A stretch of DNA of 64,000 bases from Desulfobaccales bacterium (lineage in GTDB: Bacteria; Desulfobacterota; Desulfobaccia; Desulfobaccales; 0-14-0-80-60-11), in the NCBI GenBank assembly GCA_041648175.1, contig JBAZPO010000003.1, forward strand, positions 186,001-250,000. Reading direction: 5' to 3'. Shown here one piece after another: positions 58,515 to 64,000 of this stretch. The notes under the pieces are model-generated. The model was not told the origin of the DNA and did no database searches. It saw only the letters and a program-made list of their open reading frames with translations. Within the stretch, counting starts at the first letter, position 1. Each line of letters starts with the position of its first letter. Both the position numbers and the translations under genes were made by a program.

Positions 58515-58970
58515 TCACTTCCCGGGGATTTTCAGGGTGCCGCGAATCAGATCGTTCATGGTTTGGGGGGGCGTTAAGGTTTGGCAGAGCAATTCTTTGA
58601 CGCCCTGGACAAAATGGTCGCGATCCGCCGGCCGATGGGTCCCCATCACTATATTTATATCAGGAAATTCACGTTTTATCAATGTCGTATAAGGTTTGAT
58701 AAAGGGGCATAACGCCACCATACAGAATGACAGGTGCAGCGCATCTATATGGAACTCGGTCAAGGCTCGGACTCTTTTCAGGATTTTCTCGGGTGCGGCA
58801 AGTGTTGGACAACCGGCGCAATTAATGATGCCGATGAGATCCAACGGTTTATCTTTAGGGTAGGACTCGAAGAAACCTCGGCGTTTCCGCATATCACCCA
58901 GACATACTACGGAAGCACAGTTAGTATCTTGGGTACAATTAGAACAGGTAAGAATGCCGATGCGGGCCAT
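58515..58970 (-). CDS. CGGC-domain protein
   Basis: 151 residues. N-terminal RIGILTCSNCTQDTNCASVVCLGDM is Cys-rich, the family motif is IINCAGCPTLAAPEKI (variant of CGGC), and IDALHLSFCMVALCPF adds further Cys. PF08821 members are putative metal-binding proteins of unknown role, common in anaerobes. Seven or more Cys suggest iron or metal-sulphur binding. It lies 27 bases upstream of the gyrB start, on the same strand. Confidence 0.85.
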   Translation of the reverse strand: MARIGILTCSNCTQDTNCASVVCLGDMRKRRGFFESYPKDKPLDLIGIINCAGCPTLAAPEKILKRVRALTEFHIDALHLSFCMVALCPFIKPYTTLIKREFPDINIVMGTHRPADRDHFVQGVKELLCQTLTPPQTMNDLIRGTLKIPGK

Positions 58971-59038
58971 AAGAACAGTTTCCAGTTTTTGGTTTCAGTC
59001 TATAGATTGTATTGTTACGCTACTATTGGAATAACAAA

Positions 59039-59473
59039 CTACTTTTTGATACGCGGCACAACTTTAATTTCGAACCGCACTTCACCGTAACCGCCGCATT
59101 CGACGCCCACATCCAGGCATCGGACCTGATGCATGAAATGAAACTGGTTGGGGTCCAGGCCTTCGCTCAAGCGCTCGTTGATCAGGGCCACTGGCACCAC
59201 CATTTGGGAAATGAGGTAAACGCAGAGTCGTGGAGGGCAAAATTTGGTGATGAAATTGCCATCTACATCCAGAATAAATTTATCGCCTTGCTTGTAGCCG
59301 GAGTTGCAGTGGCGGGCCTGGACCACTTCGGCGGCGATGGAATAGCGGGCCGCGGCCCGGCCCAGCCGTTCCATCTGCCGTATCCGGGGGTCGTCGGCCT
59401 GGAAATGTTTCAGGTCGGTATCGGTGTAACCGACCAGTTCTCCGAAACGCTTTAGAGCCTTGTTGTCTTCCAA
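59039..59473 (-). CDS. Hypothetical protein, TIGR04076-like C-terminal part
   Basis: 144 residues. The C-terminal half (GYKQGDKFILDVDGNFITKFCPPRLCVYL, then VECGGYGEVRFEIKVV) resembles the small TIGR04076 family of anaerobes, which carries conserved Cys and a GDK(F) motif; the N-terminal helix part (ERLGRAAARYSIAAEVV) is extra. Start TTG at 59473 with AGGAGGACCTT upstream. Function unknown. Middle gene of three small Cys-containing genes between dnaN and gyrB. Confidence 0.65.
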   Translation of the reverse strand: MEDNKALKRFGELVGYTDTDLKHFQADDPRIRQMERLGRAAARYSIAAEVVQARHCNSGYKQGDKFILDVDGNFITKFCPPRLCVYLISQMVVPVALINERLSEGLDPNQFHFMHQVRCLDVGVECGGYGEVRFEIKVVPRIKK

Positions 59474-59521
59474 AAGGTCCTCCTGAGCAAAGCCAGCCGC
59501 CGTTGGTGCGTGAGACGCACC

Positions 59522-59860
59522 CTACTTGGTTTTCAAGGCCTCAAAGGAGGCCTTAGCCTCCGGCGAAACCTCGTGCAACTTTAGAAGATTTTCACACGGC
59601 GATTCACAAAAGGCGCAGTTTTCCAAACCTTTGCCGAGGCAGCATTGCCTGATCTCGCATAGTTGGCAAAACCCGAGTTTCCTGCCCTCTGCACTCAGGC
59701 AACCGTCACAGTTAATTTCTTCCTTCCGCAAACGCAACCCAAACCCTGCAGCATAGAGGGCTGCAGCCTGTTCCCGGGCTTCGTCATCATTGTTTTGGGT
59801 GGCGATAAATGTGGGGCAGTGTGAACATACCAGCCCGCAATAAGCGATCATTTCAGGCAT
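59522..59860 (-). CDS. DUF3795 domain protein
   Basis: 112 residues. Cys pattern YCGLVCSHCPTF at the N-terminus, CDGCLSAEGRKLGFCQLCEIRQCC in the middle and CAFCESPC near the C-terminus: about twelve Cys in total, matching PF12675 (DUF3795), a zinc-binding-like domain widespread in anaerobic bacteria and archaea. ATG at 59860 has AAAGGAACCCCAAG. Role unknown. Confidence 0.87.
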   Translation of the reverse strand: MPEMIAYCGLVCSHCPTFIATQNNDDEAREQAAALYAAGFGLRLRKEEINCDGCLSAEGRKLGFCQLCEIRQCCLGKGLENCAFCESPCENLLKLHEVSPEAKASFEALKTK

Positions 59861-59931
59861 CTTGGGGTTCCTTTCCTGGTCCTTTATTAAGTAGGCGGGG
59901 GCATTACCCGCCAGTCGAAAACCGCCTTTTT

Positions 59932-61116
59932 CTACAAACTCATGGGCATAATGATGCTGAAGTAGTGGGGATCCGTCTGGTCCACCAGGCGGCAGGGGCG
60001 GTCCTTTTCGTTGACTTCAAGGATCACCATATCGCTGGCCATGGCGTTCAAGGGCTCCAGGAAATAGCGGGCGTTGAAGCCGATCTCCATGGGGAGCTGG
60101 TCGGGGTCGCCCTGCTCCATGAGCACGCCCACCACCTCCCGGCCTTCCCCTACCTCCGGGTTGTTGAAGGTGACTTCCAGGTGATCCGGCCTGATTTTCA
60201 GGATGACGCCTTTGAAGCGTTCGGTGGACAGAAGCGCAATGCGCCGGATGGTGTCCAACAGGAGCCGGCGGTTGATGGCGAAGCGATAGCCGAAGGACTC
60301 CGGGATGATACGGCGATAGTCGGGAAATTTTTTGTCCAGCAAGAGGCGAATGAAGAGGTAGCGGTCGTCGGCCTTTAACGCCAGGCTCTGCTTGCCCAGT
60401 CCCAAGGCGACATGCTCTTCTTCAGCCAGGAAACGGATCACTTCCGCCATGCCTTTCCGGGGGATGAGGATGCCTTTCTCGATGGCAAACTGCCCGGATT
60501 CCGCCAGGGGCCGTTCGATGAGAGTGAGGCGGTGGCCATCGGTAGAGATGAGGCGCAGCCAGTAATCCAGGTCAGGTTCGGCGCCTTCCTCCAAGGCCGG
60601 TTCCACCTCCACCCCGCCTTTGGGAAATCCCACCCGCTCCCAGAAGATGCTGGAGAGATGGTACTGCAGGTCGTCGGCGCTTACTGAAAAGATGGTCTTT
60701 TCGATCATGTCCTTGACCATGTGGCTCTCCACCTTGACCAACTCCTGATCGGTGATCTCAGGGACCGGAGGGAACTGGTCCGCGGGCAGGCCGTGAAGCT
60801 GGTAGCGGGCGTCACCTTCAGTGATCTTCAGGTTGGAATTTTCCGTGCCGGTAAGGTCCAACATCTCTCCGGGGAGCTCTTTAATCAGGTTAAAGAAATA
60901 GTGGGCCTGGACGGTAAGGGCGCCGTGCTCGATCACTTCCGCGGGATAGAAACCCCGAAAGCTGACCTCCAGATCAGTGGCGGAAATGACCACCCGATTT
61001 TCATCGGTCTGCAGGAGAAAATTAGCCAGGATAGGCATGGTGCCCCGGCGGTCCACCACTCCCAGGGTTCGTCCCACTCCCTTCAACAAGGTTTCCCGAT
61101 CAATCTTCAGGCGCAT
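59932..61116 (-). CDS. dnaN: DNA polymerase III beta sliding clamp
   Basis: 394 residues, about 25 longer than typical because of an internal acidic insertion (GGVEVEPALEEGAEPDLDYW, about 170-195). N-terminal MRLKIDRETLLKGVGRTLGVVDRRGTMPILANFLL, VISATDLEVS, STDGHRLTLIERPL and the C-terminal end YFSIIMPMSL are family-typical. Forms the ring-shaped processivity clamp. Good site TAGGAGAAAAGCTAT. The usual neighbours dnaA and recF are not seen; downstream come three small genes, then gyrB. Confidence 0.95.
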   Translation of the reverse strand: MRLKIDRETLLKGVGRTLGVVDRRGTMPILANFLLQTDENRVVISATDLEVSFRGFYPAEVIEHGALTVQAHYFFNLIKELPGEMLDLTGTENSNLKITEGDARYQLHGLPADQFPPVPEITDQELVKVESHMVKDMIEKTIFSVSADDLQYHLSSIFWERVGFPKGGVEVEPALEEGAEPDLDYWLRLISTDGHRLTLIERPLAESGQFAIEKGILIPRKGMAEVIRFLAEEEHVALGLGKQSLALKADDRYLFIRLLLDKKFPDYRRIIPESFGYRFAINRRLLLDTIRRIALLSTERFKGVILKIRPDHLEVTFNNPEVGEGREVVGVLMEQGDPDQLPMEIGFNARYFLEPLNAMASDMVILEVNEKDRPCRLVDQTDPHYFSIIMPMSL

Positions 61117-61347
61117 ATAGCTTTTCTCCTAAAAGATAGAAAAATTAACAACCGTAATAAGGCACCAACTTATGTTCATAATTAAGGTAATGCTTTAAAT
61201 TTATTAATAATCTTATAAACAAAGAACCTTTCCTAACTTGGACTCCTGGCCGGGTTATGCGCGCTTTGAACCGGGATGACCCGGAGCTCTGTCGACAAGT
61301 AAATTTGTTAAGTTAGGTCGGCTATAAGGTTATGTCAACAAAGGCCC

Positions 61348-61394
61348 AGTTTTTTTCTGGTTCCCAAGTTCAACTTGGGAACCAGAAAAAAACT
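61348..61394. repeat. Perfect 23-bp palindrome beside the ilvD stop
   Basis: Arms 61348-61370 and 61372-61394 are exact reverse complements around a single C. Each strand reads a T-run in the 5-prime arm and an A-run in the 3-prime arm, the opposite of a normal intrinsic terminator. Its last base is part of the ilvD stop codon. May act as an ilvD 3-prime processing/stability hairpin or protein-binding palindrome. Confidence 0.85.
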
Positions 61395-63052
61395 CATTTA
61401 CACACCGCGCCCTGACTGCCGGAGCTTACCAGGCGGCTGTAGCGGGAAAGGTAACCGTGCTTGATCTTGGGTTCCGGGGGCTGCCAATTTTCCCGGCGGC
61501 GGGCCAGTTCGGCGTCGTCCACCAACAGGGTCAGGGTCTTCCCGGGGATATCGATCTTGATCCTATCGCCTTCTTTGACCAGGGCGATGGGGCCGCCCTC
61601 CGCGGCTTCGGGCGAGATATGGCCGATGGCCGCGCCCCGGGTGCCGCCGCTGAAACGGCCGTCGGTTAAGAGCGCCACTTCTTTATCCAGGCCCATACCG
61701 GCGATGGACGAAGTGGGGGTGAGCATCTCCCGCATACCGGGGCCGCCTTTGGGACCCTCATAGCGGATAACCACGATGTCTCCGGGTTTGATCTTGCCAT
61801 CCAGGATAGCCCGGGTGGCCTCTTCTTCGGCCTCAAAGACCCGGGCGCTGCCTTCGTTCACCAACATCTTTTCATCCACCGCAGACTGTTTCACCACTCC
61901 GCCATCCGGGGCCAGATTACCTGTTAGGATGGCGATGCCGCCCTGGGCGTGGTAGGGCTTGCCCAAAGGCCGGATGACTTCAGGGTCGAGCACCGTGACC
62001 GCCGCCAGATTTTCGGCGACCGTCCGGCCAGTCACGGTTAAGGGCGCGCCGGAGGCCAGGCTACCGTCCATGAGGACCTTCATCACCGCCGGAACCCCGC
62101 CGGCCCGGTCCAGATCCTCCAGGTGGTGGTTGCCACCGGGGCTCATAGAGCAGAGGTGCGGGGTGCGGCTGGAGATTTTGTTGAATAGGTCCAGAGACAG
62201 GTCGATGCCGGCCTCCCGGGCGATGGCCGGGACGTGGAGCACGGTGTTGGTGGAGCAGCCCAGAGCCATGTCCACTGCCATAGCGTTAATAAAGGCCTCC
62301 TGGGTGGCGATGTCCCGTGGCAAGAGCTGCCGGTTGACCATGTCCATGATCTTCATGCCGGCTTCTTTGGCCAGGCGAATGCGGGCCGCATGCACTGCGG
62401 GGATGGTGCCGTTGCCGGGCAGGGCCAGCCCCAAGGCCTCGCTTAGACAGTTCATGGAGTTGGCGGTGAACATGCCGGCACAGGAGCCGCAGCCAGGGCA
62501 GGCGCACTCGGCGAGTTCCTTGAGGTCGTCTTCACAGATCTTACCGGCTTTGACCGCGCCGACGCCCTCAAAGACCGTGATCAGGTCTACCGCCTGACCC
62601 TTAAAGCGTCCGGCCAGCATGGGCCCGCCGGAAATCAGGATGGCAGGGATATTGAGCCTAAGGGCCGCCATGAGCATGCCGGGGATGATCTTGTCGCAGT
62701 TGGCCACCAGGATGAGGCCATCCACCGGGTGGGCTGTGGCCATGATCTCGATGGAATCGGCGATGATCTCCCGGGAGGGCAGGGAATATTTCATGCCGGC
62801 GTGGTGCATGGCCAGGCCGTCGCAGACGCCGATGACCCCGAACTCCAGGGGGGTGCCGCCATTCAGACGCACCCCGGCCTTGGCCGCCTGGGTAATCTTG
62901 TCCAGGTGAATGTGTCCGGGGATGAACTCGTTATAGGAATTGGCAACGCCGATAATGGGCTGATCAATTTCCCGGTCGGTTAACCCCATGGCCTTGAGGA
63001 GGGACCGGTGGGGGTATTTTTCCAGCCCCTGTTTCATCAAATTACTGCGCAT
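61394..63052 (-). CDS. ilvD: Dihydroxy-acid dehydratase
   Basis: 552 residues. Converts dihydroxy acids to 2-keto acids in valine, leucine and isoleucine synthesis. Iron-sulphur ligand Cys appear in LVANCDKIIPGML and ACPGCGSCAGMFTANSM, with GGNHHLEDLDRAGGVPAV and TDGRFSGGTRGAAIGHISPEA as further hallmarks. ATG at 63052 follows AAAGGAGCAGGTGC, 12 bases after the RNase E/G stop, so the two are co-transcribed. The gene ends in a perfect palindrome. Confidence 0.96.
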   Translation of the reverse strand: MRSNLMKQGLEKYPHRSLLKAMGLTDREIDQPIIGVANSYNEFIPGHIHLDKITQAAKAGVRLNGGTPLEFGVIGVCDGLAMHHAGMKYSLPSREIIADSIEIMATAHPVDGLILVANCDKIIPGMLMAALRLNIPAILISGGPMLAGRFKGQAVDLITVFEGVGAVKAGKICEDDLKELAECACPGCGSCAGMFTANSMNCLSEALGLALPGNGTIPAVHAARIRLAKEAGMKIMDMVNRQLLPRDIATQEAFINAMAVDMALGCSTNTVLHVPAIAREAGIDLSLDLFNKISSRTPHLCSMSPGGNHHLEDLDRAGGVPAVMKVLMDGSLASGAPLTVTGRTVAENLAAVTVLDPEVIRPLGKPYHAQGGIAILTGNLAPDGGVVKQSAVDEKMLVNEGSARVFEAEEEATRAILDGKIKPGDIVVIRYEGPKGGPGMREMLTPTSSIAGMGLDKEVALLTDGRFSGGTRGAAIGHISPEAAEGGPIALVKEGDRIKIDIPGKTLTLLVDDAELARRRENWQPPEPKIKHGYLSRYSRLVSSGSQGAVCK

Positions 63053-63064
63053 GCACCTGCTCCT

Positions 63065-64000
63065 TTAAGATGACTCGGTCTCGTGAGGCTCGGGGTGGGG
63101 CACCAGGGTCTCTTGAGGCTGAGGCTCCTGAGGCGCCGGGGTCTCAGTGGTCTCGGCGGTTCCCAGCGCAGCCTGAGCAGTCTCCGGGGCTTCAGCCGCG
63201 GCCTTTTTGGAGGCCGCGGACCGGCGAGGGCCACGCCGCCGGGATGAAGAAGTCCTTCGGGCTCTAGCTGCGGGAGCCGCCTTGGCCTCGTCAACCGGTT
63301 TGGTTTCAGGAGCCGCTTTGGCTGCGGCCACCGGCTTGCTCTCAGGAACCGGTTTGGCCTCGGGCGCTTCACGCTTGAGGTATTCCAACTGGATATCTTC
63401 GGGCCCCAGGCCTACTTTCGGGGTGAGCGTAATCTTGAGATTGAAATGCTCTTCTAAGTCGAGGATTTCTTTACGTTTGTTATTCAGGAGAAAAGTACCC
63501 ACTTCCAGGGGCACCGCCCCCCGGACCTCCTGGATGGGGTTTTGGGCCACCTGGGTGGAGATTTGCCGCAGGAGGCTTAAGCCCAGAGTATCCACCCGCT
63601 TAATATGGCCCTGGCCATGGCAGGTGGGACACTCGAGGTAGGCGCTGACCTCGGCGGTGGGCCGCAGGCGCTGGCGGGAGAGTTCCAGCAGACCAAACTT
63701 GGACAGGTGCCCCACGGTGACCCGGGCCTTGTCTTTTTTTAGGCTTTGCTTCAGGGCCTGCTCCACTTCTTTCTGATGCTTCTTATCCTTCAAATCAATG
63801 AAATCAATAACTACCAGGCCCCCCAGGTCCCGGAGGCGGAGCTGCCGGGCCACTTCATCGGCGGCCTCCAGGTTGGTCTTCAAGGCCGTATCTTCCAGTT
63901 CCTTGCCGCTGGTGCAGCGCCCGGAGTTGACATCGATGGAGACCAGGGCCTCGGTGGGATTGATAACGATGGAGCCGCCGGATTTCAAGGGCACGCGCTC
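63065..64000 (-). CDS. Ribonuclease E/G, C-terminal part (cut by window end)
   Basis: Only the last ~312 codons are inside the window; the frame is open through base 64000. Visible features: SGGSIVINPTEALVSIDVNSGR and VVIDFIDLKDKKHQKEVEQAL (catalytic-domain DNase-I-like region, Asp residues for Mg), the zinc-link ECPTCHGQGH, and a tail (about 220-312) of repeated Pro/Ala/Lys/Glu blocks with an Arg-rich patch (ARRTSSSRRRGPRR), as in RNase E scaffold tails. Endonuclease for rRNA and mRNA processing. Followed by ilvD after 12 bases. Confidence 0.9.
   Translation of the reverse strand, partial: ERVPLKSGGSIVINPTEALVSIDVNSGRCTSGKELEDTALKTNLEAADEVARQLRLRDLGGLVVIDFIDLKDKKHQKEVEQALKQSLKKDKARVTVGHLSKFGLLELSRQRLRPTAEVSAYLECPTCHGQGHIKRVDTLGLSLLRQISTQVAQNPIQEVRGAVPLEVGTFLLNNKRKEILDLEEHFNLKITLTPKVGLGPEDIQLEYLKREAPEAKPVPESKPVAAAKAAPETKPVDEAKAAPAARARRTSSSRRRGPRRSAASKKAAAEAPETAQAALGTAETTETPAPQEPQPQETLVPHPEPHETESS

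Noticed and set aside
61117..61347. Replication origin beside dnaN
   Set aside because: The stretch is AT-rich, but no cluster of TTATCCACA-type DnaA boxes was found and dnaA is not present.
61348..61394. Intrinsic bidirectional terminator
   Set aside because: The T-run is in the 5-prime arm on both strands, so transcripts would not end in U after the hairpin.
1..64000. tRNA, rRNA, CRISPR arrays, transposases
   Set aside because: None recognised on either strand by eye; no regularly spaced repeats and no tRNA-like loops found.

Overview
The window is bacterial chromosome with about 60 densely packed genes. No rRNA, tRNA, CRISPR array or insertion sequence is visible. The gene content points to a Desulfobacterota (deltaproteobacterial) organism, possibly Desulfobacca-like: an exosortase with fused EpsI domain, exosortase-type polysaccharide genes, DUF3795, CGGC and DUF362 proteins, and a SlyD with a Cys-rich tail. 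This taxonomic reading is inference from gene families; no marker was aligned.

Region 1 (1-41.4 kb) is an extracellular-polysaccharide / exosortase locus, almost all on the plus strand. It begins with an arabinose-5-phosphate isomerase, a Wzz/GumC-type chain-length protein, a CpsD-type tyrosine kinase and an ExeA-like ATPase. A 1500-residue tail-fibre/beta-helix protein and a small partner then lie on the minus strand, followed by about 1.1 kb without genes. The exosortase-EpsI fusion comes next, then a polymer-building set: GT2 and GT4 glycosyltransferases, SAM methyltransferases including two of FkbM type, a Wzx flippase, an O-antigen-ligase/Wzy-like protein, a second secreted beta-helix protein, an ATP-grasp ligase, a NodB deacetylase, a two-domain dehydrogenase and a nucleotide-sugar dehydrogenase. 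Together these could make sugar precursors, build and modify a lipid-linked repeat, flip it, polymerise it with length control and export it. Several genes are strikingly AT-rich beside GC-rich neighbours, as expected of a mosaic surface-polysaccharide locus.

Region 2 (41.5-49.6 kb) holds a minus-strand pair: a FadL-type outer-membrane protein behind a compact, possibly structured leader, and an unusual protein joining a GMC-oxidase-associated domain to DUF362. A plus-strand zinc-ribbon / adenylate cyclase / AAA / TPR signalling protein follows.

Region 3 (49.6-56 kb) holds slyD with facing terminators, an envelope-stress group (ECF sigma factor, zinc-finger anti-sigma factor, periplasmic Metal_resist protein, Gly/Gln-rich secreted protein) split by an apparent insertion carrying a stand-alone encapsulin-type ferritin-like protein and an alcohol dehydrogenase, and dispersed hairpin repeats.

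Region 4 (56-64 kb) is a minus-strand housekeeping block read as RNase E/G (cut by the window end), ilvD, dnaN, three small Cys-containing proteins and gyrB. No dnaA, recF or convincing replication origin is visible. The most unusual items are the two related beta-helix proteins in the exosortase locus, the DUF362 fusion, the unassigned toroid/beta-rich gene pair at 25.9-28.2 kb, the candidate fadL leader RNA and the ferritin-like protein without an encapsulin.
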